Notes: generated by a model not told the origin, from the letters alone. Shown: positions 41,895 to 50,825, counted from the first letter of the stretch. The stretch is 64,000 nt of DNA from Lysobacter enzymogenes (GCF_023617245.1 NZ_CP067396.1:930001-994000); one strand, 5' to 3'. Program-made: numbers and translations.

Positions 41895-42491
41895 ATGAAC
41901 TCCGATTTGCTAGCTCTCCAGCCAGCGCTTTCGGGCGCGGAGCTTGTTTCGCCAGACTCCCGTTCAAGCCCTGTCGATCCGAGCCCTGTCGATCCAAGCC
42001 TCGCCGATCCGAGTCTGGTCGAGGCCGTGCCTTCGAAGCGGCTAGCCGAATACCTGGCCCTGCAAGGCTCGACGACCTTCTTCCTGCAAGCCGTCTCCGG
42101 CCATCCGGTCGAAGTCGAAGTCCTGCACCAGAGCGTCGAGACGCATCCGAATCGCGGCGACATCCTGCGCCGGCATGCGCGCCTGTACGTGCGCCATGCG
42201 CGCAACATCGTGCTGGTCGCCAAATCCGAGATCGCACTGTCGCGGCTCGATCCGGGGCAACGACGGAAACTCATCGAGCGCAGCGAAGGCATCGGCAAAC
42301 TGCTCGATCCGGGCAATCTCGGCCTGCTCGAAAAGAACGACATCGAAGTCTCGCGCGTACCGGCGCCGCACAGTCTGCAGACCGCATCGGACTGGGCCGT
42401 CTCGCGTTACTTCTCGCTGAAGTTCAACGGCGAGTGTTGCGGCGAGATCCGCGAAATCCTCAACAACGAATCGCTGGAGCGCGCACGATGA
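41895..42491 (+). CDS. Chorismate lyase-like protein (UbiC/DUF98 fold)
   Basis: 198 residues from ATG 41895. The N-terminal ~45 residues are a variable Ser/Pro-rich stretch with SPVDPSPVDPSLADPSLVE. From ~55 on the order of elements is that of the DUF98 chorismate pyruvate-lyase family: STTFFLQAVSGHPVEVEVL, then RHARLYVRHARNIVLVAKSE with the 'R..vL......A.S.I' pattern, RLDPGQRRKLIERSEGIGKL. Such enzymes turn chorismate into 4-hydroxybenzoate and pyruvate. The match is moderate and the substrate is inferred. Its stop overlaps the ATG of the AMP-ligase gene, fitting a role in supplying the aryl acid that the ligase activates. Confidence 0.65.
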   Translation: MNSDLLALQPALSGAELVSPDSRSSPVDPSPVDPSLADPSLVEAVPSKRLAEYLALQGSTTFFLQAVSGHPVEVEVLHQSVETHPNRGDILRRHARLYVRHARNIVLVAKSEIALSRLDPGQRRKLIERSEGIGKLLDPGNLGLLEKNDIEVSRVPAPHSLQTASDWAVSRYFSLKFNGECCGEIREILNNESLERAR

Positions 42492-43837
42492 ACGCGGTCG
42501 AACGCGCGCGCCGGACCGGGCGCGACTGGACGCAGGCGCTCGCCGACAGCGCCAGCGTGGTGCATCTGGGCGGCGAATCGATTTCGGCGAAGGACTTGTT
42601 GGCGCGCGGGCGCGCGGGCTGGCGGGCGCATGCGGCCTGCAGCTTTCCGGCGCTGCGCGGGATCGGCGACGTCGACATGCTGTCGCTGTTGCTGGCCGCC
42701 ATCGTCGACCGGCGCCCGGTGCTGCTGTGCGCCGCGGACGCGACCCCGCCCGCCGTGTGCGACGGTTCGATCGGCGCCGCGGCCGAGGCGCGCGCGACGG
42801 ACGCGCCGGGCGAACGCGCGTCCGCGACCGGCGAACGCGAGCGGTGCCCGGACGGATTGGCGGTGCTGTCCTCGGGCACGCTCGGAACTCCGAAAACCAT
42901 CTGGCACGACCCGCGCGACCTGCTCGCGACCGCGGCGCTGGTGATGCGGCGGCTGGCGCTCGGCGCGGACGACCGCGTGCTGGTCACCGTGCCCCTGCAC
43001 CATATGTATGGCCTCGGCGCGGCGTTGATCCCCGCGCTGCTGGCCGGAGCGCAGGTGCATCTGCTGCCGAAGGCCAACCTGCTCAGCTTCAACGACGCGC
43101 TGCGCGCGGCCGCGCCGAGCTGGGTGTACTCGACGCCGCATCTGCTGCGCACGCTGGTGCAGCGCAAGCAAACCGCTATCTCGCCGCCCTGCAGCCTGGT
43201 GCTCGCGGGCGACGGCATTCCGGAGCCGCTGCGCGCGCAGGCGCAATTGGTGTTCCAGCGCGTCTTCGACCTGTATGGAAGTTCCGAACTGGGCGTGATC
43301 GCGATTTCCGGCCCCAACCAACCGCGCGCGCTGCATCCGCTCGATGGCGTGCGCGCGTTCGCGGCCGAAGCGGGCGCCGCACAGACCCGGCTGCTGGTGC
43401 GCCATCCGCACGCGGCCACGCATATCGCCCAGACCGACGCGCCCATCGCCCTGCCGCAGGCATGGGACACCGGCGACATCGCGATCTTCCATCACGAAGG
43501 CGGCTTCGCGATCCAGGGGCGGGCCGACCTCAGCCTCAATCGAGCGGGAAAGCTTCTGGTTCTGGCCGATCTGGAGCGCGCGATCATGGCCTGGCCCGGC
43601 GTCGATCTCGCCGTGGCGATCGCGCTCGACGAAGACAGCGCCGCCGGCAAGGCCATCGCCGTGGTGATCCAACCCTCGTCGCCGGCGCTGACCGTCGACG
43701 CCCTCAAGCGGCATGCGGCGGACACGCTGCCGGTCTTCGCGCGGCCGGACCGCTACGCGCTCGCCGCCGAGCTCCCGCGTCTGAGCAGCGGCAAACCCGA
43801 CCGCAACACCATCACCAAGGACTACCGCCATGGATAA
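42488..43837 (+). CDS. Acyl/aryl-AMP ligase (ANL superfamily)
   Basis: 449 residues. Core motifs of adenylating enzymes are present: LSSGTLGTPKTIWH (A3, ~127-140), PLHHMYGLGA, LYGSSELGVI (A5, ~259), DTGDIAIF (A7, ~327) and the C-terminal LSSGKPDRNTI with the catalytic Lys (~435). It would activate a carboxylic acid as acyl-AMP and transfer it to the carrier protein encoded next. At 449 residues it is short for the family because the N-terminal subdomain is reduced, as in the AMP-ligases of aryl polyene (xanthomonadin-type) clusters. An 8-bp overlap couples it to the carrier-protein gene. Confidence 0.85.
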   Translation: MNAVERARRTGRDWTQALADSASVVHLGGESISAKDLLARGRAGWRAHAACSFPALRGIGDVDMLSLLLAAIVDRRPVLLCAADATPPAVCDGSIGAAAEARATDAPGERASATGERERCPDGLAVLSSGTLGTPKTIWHDPRDLLATAALVMRRLALGADDRVLVTVPLHHMYGLGAALIPALLAGAQVHLLPKANLLSFNDALRAAAPSWVYSTPHLLRTLVQRKQTAISPPCSLVLAGDGIPEPLRAQAQLVFQRVFDLYGSSELGVIAISGPNQPRALHPLDGVRAFAAEAGAAQTRLLVRHPHAATHIAQTDAPIALPQAWDTGDIAIFHHEGGFAIQGRADLSLNRAGKLLVLADLERAIMAWPGVDLAVAIALDEDSAAGKAIAVVIQPSSPALTVDALKRHAADTLPVFARPDRYALAAELPRLSSGKPDRNTITKDYRHG

Positions 43838-44111
43838 ATCCCGGGTCATCGACATCCTCAAGCAGATCATCGCCGAGGATCTCGACCTCAACATCGGCTA
43901 CGACCAGGTCGACGACGCGGCCTCGTTCCTGGAGGACGGCCTGGCGCTCGACTCGATCAGCATGGCCGAGTTCATCAACCTGCTCGAACGCCGGTTCCAG
44001 ATCCGCATCCTCGACGAGGACCTGGAGTCGGCGACGTTCCAGTCGCTCGACAACGTGGCCGCGCTGGTGCAGAAGCGGCTGGCCGAGAGCGCCTGCGAGG
44101 TCGGCGCGTGA
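43830..44111 (+). CDS. Acyl carrier protein
   Basis: 93 residues. Four-helix carrier with the phosphopantetheine attachment Ser 42 in LALDSISMAEF. The first helix VIDILKQIIAEDL and the third LLERRFQIRIL are typical. Acidic overall. It lies between the AMP-ligase and the radical SAM gene with overlaps on both sides (8 bp and 1 bp), so it is very likely the carrier for the ligase's product and the platform on which the later enzymes act. Confidence 0.88.
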   Translation: MDKSRVIDILKQIIAEDLDLNIGYDQVDDAASFLEDGLALDSISMAEFINLLERRFQIRILDEDLESATFQSLDNVAALVQKRLAESACEVGA

Positions 44112-45460
44112 TGGAACCGCTCAAGATATCGCTGGTCGGCGACGCCCCGCCGCCGCTGGCCGAAGCGCCGGCGGACTATCGCGGCGAAACGCCCAACCGC
44201 AACGGATTCGTCGTCGCCTGGCCGCCGCAACGCTACTGGAAGTCCGCGAGCGAAACCGACCTGACCTCCGAGAAGCCGTTGCACCTGTATTTCCATATTC
44301 CGTACTGCCTGCAGCGCTGCCGCTACTGCTTCTACAAGATCGAGATACTGTCCGACTCCTCGCATGCGCAGCGCGAGCGCTACGTCAGCGCGCTGTGCCG
44401 GGAAATCGAGCTGGTCGCCGACGCGCACCGGCTGCGCGGGCGCGCGGTGCGGTCGATCTACTTCGGCGGCGGCACGCCCAGCGTGATTCCGCCGGAGCAG
44501 CTGGCGCGGATCAAGCGGACCATCGAGCGATGCTTTCGCCTGAAAGATCCCGAGTTCGTGTTCGAGATCGAACCGATCACGCTCAACAACCGGATGATCG
44601 ACGGCCTCGCGAACCTCGGCGTCAACCGCATCAGCTTCGGCATCCAGTCCTTCGACGACCGTGTCGTCGCGCTGACCGGCCGCCACGACACCGACGAGAA
44701 GAACTCGCGGGCGATCGAGCGCGCGCTGCAGACCGGCGCGGTGGTCAACGTCGACCTGCTGGCCGGGCTCGAAGGCGAGACGATGGACAGCTGGCAGCAT
44801 TCGATCAACCGCGCCATCGCGCTGGGCGTGCATGCGGTCACCGTCTACAAGATGGAGCTGTACTCCAACGCGCACTACATGAGCGAGATCCGCCAGGGCA
44901 AGCTCTCGCTGCCGAGCGAGGACGAGGAACTGGCGTTCGCGCGCTGGGGCCTGGACCGCCTGCGCGACAACGGCTATGCGCCGTCCACCTATTTCACCTT
45001 CACCCGCGAAGGGAAGTACCCGCAGCACCACATCATCAGCCGCTGGCGCGGCGAGGACCTGTACGGCTTCGGCGCCTCCGCGTTCGGCACCGTGGCCGGG
45101 CATGCGCGCCAGAACGTCAGCGAGATCGACGTCTACCTCGAACGCGTCGAGAGCGGCCGCATTCCGACCCAGCGCGTGCTGGAACTCAGCAGCGCCGACC
45201 ACATGATGCGCGACCTGGTCATGGGCCTGAAGACGACCGTGATCGATCTCGACGAGTACCGTCGCCGGCACGGCCTGCGCCTGGATCACGCGCTGGCCGA
45301 CGAGATCGCGCACCTGTCGCGCGAAGGCCTGGTCGCGGTCGAGGACGGCCGTCTTCGCCTGACCGACGAAGGCATCGTCTACGGCGACTACAGCGGCCGC
45401 TACCTCGGCGCCGGGCTGCGGCGGGTGTTCACCGGCGATACCAAGCCGCTGAGGGCCTGA
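44111..45460 (+). CDS. Radical SAM enzyme, HemN/HemW-like
   Basis: 449 residues from the ATG at 44111 (TGATG overlap); a GTG one codon earlier is possible. The [4Fe-4S] ligands are Cys 66, 70 and 73 in HIPYCLQRCRYCFY (CxxxCxxC). The HemN-type GGGTPS motif, EIEPITLN, GVNRISFGIQSFDD and the second-half helical domain with RWRGEDLYGFGASAFG are all present. HemN-like proteins outside haem synthesis catalyse methylation or cyclopropanation, often in natural-product clusters. Its place directly after a carrier-protein gene suggests action on a carrier-bound substrate. Confidence 0.88.
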   Translation: MEPLKISLVGDAPPPLAEAPADYRGETPNRNGFVVAWPPQRYWKSASETDLTSEKPLHLYFHIPYCLQRCRYCFYKIEILSDSSHAQRERYVSALCREIELVADAHRLRGRAVRSIYFGGGTPSVIPPEQLARIKRTIERCFRLKDPEFVFEIEPITLNNRMIDGLANLGVNRISFGIQSFDDRVVALTGRHDTDEKNSRAIERALQTGAVVNVDLLAGLEGETMDSWQHSINRAIALGVHAVTVYKMELYSNAHYMSEIRQGKLSLPSEDEELAFARWGLDRLRDNGYAPSTYFTFTREGKYPQHHIISRWRGEDLYGFGASAFGTVAGHARQNVSEIDVYLERVESGRIPTQRVLELSSADHMMRDLVMGLKTTVIDLDEYRRRHGLRLDHALADEIAHLSREGLVAVEDGRLRLTDEGIVYGDYSGRYLGAGLRRVFTGDTKPLRA

Positions 45461-45467
45461 CGACCGC

Positions 45468-46223
45468 ATGCTGATCACTCCGGATTTCGTCTTCATCCAC
45501 ATGCCCAAGACGGGCGGCACCTTCATCGTCAGGATGCTGCAGAAGGTTTACGGCGACGCGGCGCTGGAAACGGGCCGCAAGCACGCCACCTGCGATGAGA
45601 TCCCCGAGGCCGAGCGCGGCAAGCCGATCGTGTCGGTGATGCGCTCGCCGTTCGACCGCTACGTGTCGCAGTATCACTACGGCTGGTGGCGGACGCAGCC
45701 GCAGGAATACTGCGATCCCGCCGCGATCCGCGAGGATTTCCCGCGCTATCCGGATGTCGGCTTCGCCGACTTCGTGAAGATCGCCAACCGGTTCTTCGTC
45801 AACGTCCACCGCGGCGTCGCCACCGGCTACGAAACGCCGCGCTTGCCGCCGGCGCTGGCGCCGGGCTGGCACACCGAGCAGTTCGTGCGCTTCTACTGCC
45901 GCGACTCCCGCCAGGCCTTCGCCGGCCTCACCGAACAAGTGCTGCAACGCGGCCGCGCGGAACCGTACGAATATCCGGTCGAGTTTCTGAAGACGGAAAC
46001 CTTGAACGACGGCCTGGCCGACCTGCTCGCCCGCTTCGGGGTCGGTGCCGCGCAGGCGGAGGCGGTACGCATGCATGAACGGGTGCTGCCCGAACAGGCG
46101 CACGAGACCCGCGAGCGCGCCGATGCCGACGACTACTTCGACGAAGCGCTGCGCGATTTCGTCCTGCGCAAGGAAAGTTTCCTTTTCAATCGTTTCCCCG
46201 AGTACCGGGCGGTGACCGCATGA
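45468..46223 (+). CDS. Sulfotransferase (family 2-like)
   Basis: 251 residues. The 5'-phosphosulfate loop is HMPKTGGTF (residues 11-19) and the 3'-phosphate site is SVMRSPFDRYVSQY (56-69), the standard PAPS-binding pair of the sulfotransferase family 2 group. It would transfer sulfate from PAPS to a hydroxyl group in the cytoplasm. The C-terminal helix is acidic. It starts 7 bp after the radical SAM gene and its stop overlaps the SDR start by ATGA. Confidence 0.85.
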   Translation: MLITPDFVFIHMPKTGGTFIVRMLQKVYGDAALETGRKHATCDEIPEAERGKPIVSVMRSPFDRYVSQYHYGWWRTQPQEYCDPAAIREDFPRYPDVGFADFVKIANRFFVNVHRGVATGYETPRLPPALAPGWHTEQFVRFYCRDSRQAFAGLTEQVLQRGRAEPYEYPVEFLKTETLNDGLADLLARFGVGAAQAEAVRMHERVLPEQAHETRERADADDYFDEALRDFVLRKESFLFNRFPEYRAVTA

Positions 46224-46927
46224 CCGACGCCAACGACGACACCCGCATCGCCCTGGTCACCGGCGGCAATCGCGGCATCGGCCTGGCCGTGTGCGAAGGC
46301 TTCGCGCGGCGCGGCGTCCGGGTGTACATGGGCTGCCGCGACCTCGACGAAGGGCGCGCGGCGATCAAGCGCCGCGGGCTCGCCGGCGTCGAGCCGATCC
46401 GGCTGGACGTGTGCAGCGACGCGTCGATGACCGCGGCGGTCGGCGCCATCGCCGAGGCGCACGGCCACCTCGATCTGCTCGTCAACAACGCCGGCATGTC
46501 CGTAGGCGTGCGCGACAAGCCCAGCGATGAGAGCCTGGCGCAGGCCCGGGCGACCTTCGACGTCAATTTCTTCGGCCCCTGGCGCCTGAGCCAGTTGGCG
46601 CTGCCGCTGATGCGCGGCCGGCCGCAGGCCCACATCATCAATGTCTCCAGCGGACACGGCAGTTCCACCCGGATCGAAGGCAACAACCTGGGCTATCGCA
46701 GTTCCAAGTCGGCATTGAACGTGCTGACCCAGGCGATGGCGGCGGAACTCGCCGACAGCGGCATCCGCGTCAACTGCATGACTCCTGGCTGGGTGCGCAC
46801 GAAACTGGGCGGCATCGCCGCGCCGCGCTCGCCGGAGGAAGGCGCCGACACGATCCTGTGGCTCGCGCTCGACGGCGGCGGCGAGACCGGACGGTTCTAC
46901 AAGGACAAGGCGCTGTTCCCGTGGTGA
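46220..46927 (+). CDS. Short-chain dehydrogenase/reductase
   Basis: 235 residues. Classical SDR: cofactor loop TGGNRGIG (14-21), NNAG (89-92), catalytic Ser 143 or 144 in INVSSGHGS, Tyr 159 and Lys 163 in LGYRSSK, and the PGW segment after NCMT. The first cofactor loop with Arg and the downstream CRDLDEGR favour NADP(H). It probably reduces or oxidises a keto/hydroxyl group on the cluster's product. Coupled to sulfotransferase genes on both sides. Confidence 0.9.
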   Translation: MTDANDDTRIALVTGGNRGIGLAVCEGFARRGVRVYMGCRDLDEGRAAIKRRGLAGVEPIRLDVCSDASMTAAVGAIAEAHGHLDLLVNNAGMSVGVRDKPSDESLAQARATFDVNFFGPWRLSQLALPLMRGRPQAHIINVSSGHGSSTRIEGNNLGYRSSKSALNVLTQAMAAELADSGIRVNCMTPGWVRTKLGGIAAPRSPEEGADTILWLALDGGGETGRFYKDKALFPW

Positions 46928-47760
46928 ACTCGCCCAATCTGTTCGTCGTCGGCGCGCCGCGCTGCGGAACGACCTCGCTGTTCGCCGCGTTGAAGCAGCA
47001 CCCGGACGTGTACGCCTCGGTGCTGAAGGAGCCGCATTTCCACGCGCCGGACCTGCCCGCGCAGCCGCATACGGTGTCCGATCCCGACGACTATGCGCGG
47101 CTGTTCGCCGCGGCCGGCGATCAGCGGATTCGCGCCGAAGCCTCGGTCTGGTACTTGTACAGCCGCGAAGCGCCGGTGCGGATCGCGCGGCACCATCCGG
47201 ACGCGCGCATCGTGGTGTTGCTGCGCAACCCCGCGGACATGGCGATCAGCCTGTACGAGCTGTACCTGCGCACCGGCAACGAAGCCGAGACCGATCCGGA
47301 ATCGGCCTTGTTGCGCGCCGGGCAGACCCGCTTCGCCACGAGCTATTTCCCGTTCGGCCTGCATTACCTGCAGCTGATGGACTTCGCCACGCCGCTGGCG
47401 CGCTGGCGCGCATGCTTCCCCGGCGAGCGCATGCGCGTGGCGCTGTTCGACGAGTTCTATCGCGCGCCGGAAGCCGGCTTTCGCGACCTCGCGCAGTGGC
47501 TGGGGATCGACCCCGATGCCGCGGTCAGCTTCGATGCCCGGCGCGCGCGCGAAGCCGTGCGCATGACGGCGATGAAGCAGTTGCGCGAGCTGCCGGAACA
47601 CCTGCGCCGCAAGCTCAATCCCGCCGCCTCGCGCCTGCACTCCGGCAAGGCGTCGATGGCGATTCCGGCAACGCTGCGCGCGCGCTTGCGCGAGCATGCC
47701 CGCGAAGTCAACGCCGGTTTCGCGGCGGCCGCCGCGCGGCCCTGGCCGCAGGCCTGGTAG
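46924..47760 (+). CDS. Sulfotransferase (family 1/3-like)
   Basis: 278 residues from a GTG that overlaps the SDR stop (GTGA). PAPS motifs are VGAPRCGTTSLF (9-20) and VVLLRNPADMAISLY (97-111). This belongs to a different branch from the sulfotransferase two genes upstream (here RCGTTS, there KTGGTF). The long insert before the 3'-phosphate site and the helix FAALKQHPDVYAS are typical of the sulfotransferase-1/heparan-type group. Two sulfotransferases suggest a doubly sulfated product or two alternative acceptors. Confidence 0.85.
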   Translation: MNSPNLFVVGAPRCGTTSLFAALKQHPDVYASVLKEPHFHAPDLPAQPHTVSDPDDYARLFAAAGDQRIRAEASVWYLYSREAPVRIARHHPDARIVVLLRNPADMAISLYELYLRTGNEAETDPESALLRAGQTRFATSYFPFGLHYLQLMDFATPLARWRACFPGERMRVALFDEFYRAPEAGFRDLAQWLGIDPDAAVSFDARRAREAVRMTAMKQLRELPEHLRRKLNPAASRLHSGKASMAIPATLRARLREHAREVNAGFAAAAARPWPQAW

Positions 47761-47771
47761 CGGCCGGCGAT

Positions 47772-47803
47772 CGCCCCCGCCGGAACAGCGTCCGGCGGGG
47801 GCG
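47772..47803. terminator. Bidirectional terminator between convergent operons
   Basis: Perfect 13-bp stem CGCCCCCGCCGGA / TCCGGCGGGGGCG with six-base loop, between the plus-strand sulfotransferase gene and the minus-strand secreted-protein gene. No long T-run. Confidence 0.65.
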
Positions 47804-47813
47804 GGCAACGCGG

Positions 47814-48380
47814 TCAGTAGAGAACGAATTCCTCGCGGATCAGGCGCGGCGAGGCGCTCTTGACGCCGGCGATGGCGGACAGCTTCTGCATCGCCTGCAA
47901 CGCCTGCGCGACGCTGGCGTACTCGATCACGCCGTTGCCGCCGAGCGCGGAGGAGTACTTCAGCTTTCCGCCGGTGTCGCGCACCGCCTCGTTCAGCGCG
48001 CCGATGTGGCTGACATAGACGTCCAGCGACGAGGTCACCACGACCGGCACGCCGCTGTCGGACATCGCCACGGCCATGCGCGCATCGCCGCCGGTGGCGA
48101 CGGCGGCGGCCGACTTCGCCGCTCCCAGTTTGACGGTGTACTTGCCGATCGCCGGCTGCTGGCGCGCATTGGCCTTGCCGATGGCCGGGGTCGCCTGGGC
48201 CTTGGCGGCGGACGGTTCGAGTACGGCATCGGGCACGACGCGAAAGCGCATCTGGCCGACGGTGAACGATTCGCCGGTGGCCGATTGCTGCAGGGCCTTG
48301 GCCGTCGGCAGGGTCTGGGCGATGGCCGGCGCGGCCAGCATCGCGCCCAACAACGACAGATAGAGGATGGAGTTCTTCAT
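47814..48380 (-). CDS. Small secreted partner of the subtilase
   Basis: 188 residues from ATG 48380, signal peptide MKNSILYLSLLGAMLAAPAIA. The mature part is Ala-rich with a region AIGKANARQQPAIGKYTVKLG and a C-terminal fold of ~90 residues (VPVVVTSSLDVYVSHIGALN ... AVKSASPRLIREEF-like end) that resembles the strand-helix pattern of inhibitor_I9/subtilisin propeptides. The subtilase gene ends only 2 bp upstream and that protease seems to lack a long propeptide, so this may act in trans as chaperone or inhibitor. That is inference. Confidence 0.7.
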   Translation of the reverse strand: MKNSILYLSLLGAMLAAPAIAQTLPTAKALQQSATGESFTVGQMRFRVVPDAVLEPSAAKAQATPAIGKANARQQPAIGKYTVKLGAAKSAAAVATGGDARMAVAMSDSGVPVVVTSSLDVYVSHIGALNEAVRDTGGKLKYSSALGGNGVIEYASVAQALQAMQKLSAIAGVKSASPRLIREEFVLY

Positions 48381-48382
48381 GA

Positions 48383-50146
48383 TCAATGCCCCAGAACGCG
48401 GATTTTGAAGGATTGGAGCGCGCCCTTGGAGGCCGCGTCGGCGAGCGGAACGTCCGCGACCTCCAGGGTCCAGACCCCTTGGCCCGGCTCGTCGAGGAAG
48501 GCGTTGCTGGCGATGAACGGGATCGAATAGCCCGGCGAGAAAAGATCGCCGGAGCCGTAGCTCATGGCCGGCATCACGTGGCTGCGCGTGCCGCTCGGCG
48601 AGATCAGCACGAACTGCAAGGGCAGCGGCGCGCCGCTGGTGATGGCGTAGTCGGTCGTCCAACCCAGCTGGATGCTCTCCACCTTGCGCACCGCGCTGGC
48701 GATGGAAATCTTCAGCGTCGCCGGCGCCGCGGGCGAGCCGATGGCCGGCGCGCTGGCCGGCTGCACCTGCTGCCAGCCGCTGTCGACGAGCGCGGGCAGC
48801 GGCTTGAACGTCCCCGCCCTGGTCACCGCGGCGGTCGCATCCACCAGACCGTAGCCGTACCAGTTGCTGAAGGGGCGTCCGGCAGCATTGGTGACCCAGC
48901 CGGGCACCAGCAAGGTCCCGTTGGGATGCTTGACCGCGGGCTGGCCCGGATCGACCTTGCGCGCGGTGGCCGCCAGGATGTACTTCACATCGCGGAAGCT
49001 CAGCTTGGGATTGGCCTGCAGCACCAGCGCGGTCACGCCGGCGACGGTCGGCGAGGCGGCCGAGGTGCCGTTCATCATGCCGGTGTAGTTGCAGCTGTCG
49101 TCGATGGTCGACTGAGCCGAATCCAGGTCGTTGACCCGTTCCAGGTTCCACGCGTTCTTGGGCAAGTAGTTGTTGAAGCCCTTCGCGCAGCCGGTCAGGT
49201 CGGTGGTGACGATGGCCGGATCGACGCGGGTCGCGCCGGCGACGTTGGAGTACTTGCGCTGGTGGCCGTACTCGCCGCCGAGCCCGGACACCCACAGCGC
49301 GGCGCCGGGCGACGAGTAGCTGGAGCGCTTGCCGGCCGCATTGACCGCGGCCACGGTGATCACGTTGAATAGGTTGTTGCGCTGGTCCAGGCCGGTCTGG
49401 CTGCAGCCGACGTTGTAATCGATGACGTCCTGGCCGCACATGTTGAATCCGAAGAAGGGCACGCTGGCGTAGCCGTTGCCCGCGGCCTTGACGTAGACCG
49501 TGCCCAATCCGTTGCGGGTGGCCGACATCGGACGCTCGTACGCCGCGACCTGGTCCTGGGTGAGGCCGAGCACGAACGCCGGCGAGCCGCCCCAGCTGTT
49601 GTTGGACACGGCCACGTCCTTGGATTCGGCGCCGTCCCACCACGAGTAGACGATCTTGTCCTCCGACAGGCCGCCGGATTCGCCGAAGCCGTTGAAGCTC
49701 TTGAGCCTCGCCGCCGGCGCCACGCCGCGCACGCCGATGCCGTTCCAGCCGACCGCGCCGATGATGCCGGCCACGGCGGTGCCGTGCGAGCCGCCGGGAC
49801 TGGTCGGGGTCGGATCGTGCAGCGGGCGGCCGGGATCGAAGTTCCTGGAACCGTTCGGGACCATGTTGGCCGCGAGGTCCGGATGGGCGATTTCCACGCC
49901 TTCGTCGAGCACCCCGACGACCACGCCCTTGCCGCGGACGTTGTAGTCGTGCAGGTCGTCGATGCCCAGGTCGACCGCGAACGCCGGCTTGGAATCGCCG
50001 AGCACGCTCTGGCCGTAATTCATCAGATGCCACTGGTAGCGATACAGCGGATCGCCCTGCTGCGCCTGCGCCTGCGCGGCGCCGCTGCAGGCGATGGCCA
50101 GCAAGGCCAGGCTCAGCGTGGTTTTCTTATCGATAGGGTGTCGCAT
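48383..50146 (-). CDS. Secreted S8 subtilisin-like protease with P-domain
   Basis: 587 residues. Signal peptide ends near AQAQAQQ. Catalytic Asp 81 (VGVLDEGVEIAHPD), His 121 (GGSHGTAVAGIIG) and Ser 362 (MNGTSAASPTVAG). Only ~45 residues separate the signal from the catalytic domain, too few for the ~80-residue intramolecular propeptide. After ~440 comes a proprotein-convertase P domain (ESIQLGWTTDYAI, GVWTLEVADVPLADAASKGALQ) that stabilises kexin-type proteases. Exported through Sec and probably released by type II secretion. Forms an operon with the 188-residue secreted protein. Confidence 0.93.
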   Translation of the reverse strand: MRHPIDKKTTLSLALLAIACSGAAQAQAQQGDPLYRYQWHLMNYGQSVLGDSKPAFAVDLGIDDLHDYNVRGKGVVVGVLDEGVEIAHPDLAANMVPNGSRNFDPGRPLHDPTPTSPGGSHGTAVAGIIGAVGWNGIGVRGVAPAARLKSFNGFGESGGLSEDKIVYSWWDGAESKDVAVSNNSWGGSPAFVLGLTQDQVAAYERPMSATRNGLGTVYVKAAGNGYASVPFFGFNMCGQDVIDYNVGCSQTGLDQRNNLFNVITVAAVNAAGKRSSYSSPGAALWVSGLGGEYGHQRKYSNVAGATRVDPAIVTTDLTGCAKGFNNYLPKNAWNLERVNDLDSAQSTIDDSCNYTGMMNGTSAASPTVAGVTALVLQANPKLSFRDVKYILAATARKVDPGQPAVKHPNGTLLVPGWVTNAAGRPFSNWYGYGLVDATAAVTRAGTFKPLPALVDSGWQQVQPASAPAIGSPAAPATLKISIASAVRKVESIQLGWTTDYAITSGAPLPLQFVLISPSGTRSHVMPAMSYGSGDLFSPGYSIPFIASNAFLDEPGQGVWTLEVADVPLADAASKGALQSFKIRVLGH

Positions 50147-50288
50147 GCCGCCAACTCCTTGAAAATGTCATGAGAGATGTCGCGAACGCGCTGTGCCTTT
50201 CGCATCCGCGGCCTTCGCCGCGGACGCGCGGTCCGCGCGTGCGGATCGCTGGAACGGGTTCAGCCGCGGCGACGCATCGCCGGACGTG

Positions 50289-50825
50289 TCACTGGTAGAT
50301 CATGGTGAAGGTGACGCTGCTGTTCGCCGAGCCGGCGCTGGCGGCGCCGGTGGCGTAGTACTGCGCGTAATAGCGCAGCGCGGCGCCGCCGGTCTCGACC
50401 GCGACCTGCTGGCTGTTCTGCAGCGCCAGCGGGTTGCCGAGCAGCACCTGCGAGAAGTCGGCGTTGAGCACCTGCAGCTCGACGTTGGCGGCGGTGCCGG
50501 TGCCGCCTTCCAGGGTCAGGTTGTTGTTGCTGGTGTTGATGGTCGGACCCGGCTCGAAGAAGGTCTGGACCAGCGTGGTGCTGGCGTCGCAATCGGCGAC
50601 GCGGATGATGAAGGGCGTGCGGCCGGCGACTTCGCCGGCGGCCGACAGCGCCGATACCGCCACCGCGGGCAGCTTGACCCGGATGTCGGCCGGCGACGGC
50701 CCGTTGGTGAGCACGCAGGTCGGCGCGATCACCGAGCCTTCGAAGTGGATCGTACCGTCGTACGCCGACGCCGCCGAAGAGGCCGCCAGCAGCGCAACGC
50801 CTGCGAGCACAGGGAACAGTTTCAT
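50289..50825 (-). CDS. Type 1 fimbrial-like subunit
   Basis: 178 residues from ATG 50825. Signal peptide up to SAASA. The mature part has the fimbrial adhesin pattern: YDGTIHFEGSVIAPTC with a Cys, the second Cys in VADCDAST, and the C-terminal beta-strand ANSSVTFTMIYQ that is donated between subunits; the penultimate Tyr is typical. No chaperone or usher gene is next to it, so it depends on machinery elsewhere or is an orphan. Confidence 0.85.
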   Translation of the reverse strand: MKLFPVLAGVALLAASSAASAYDGTIHFEGSVIAPTCVLTNGPSPADIRVKLPAVAVSALSAAGEVAGRTPFIIRVADCDASTTLVQTFFEPGPTINTSNNNLTLEGGTGTAANVELQVLNADFSQVLLGNPLALQNSQQVAVETGGAALRYYAQYYATGAASAGSANSSVTFTMIYQ

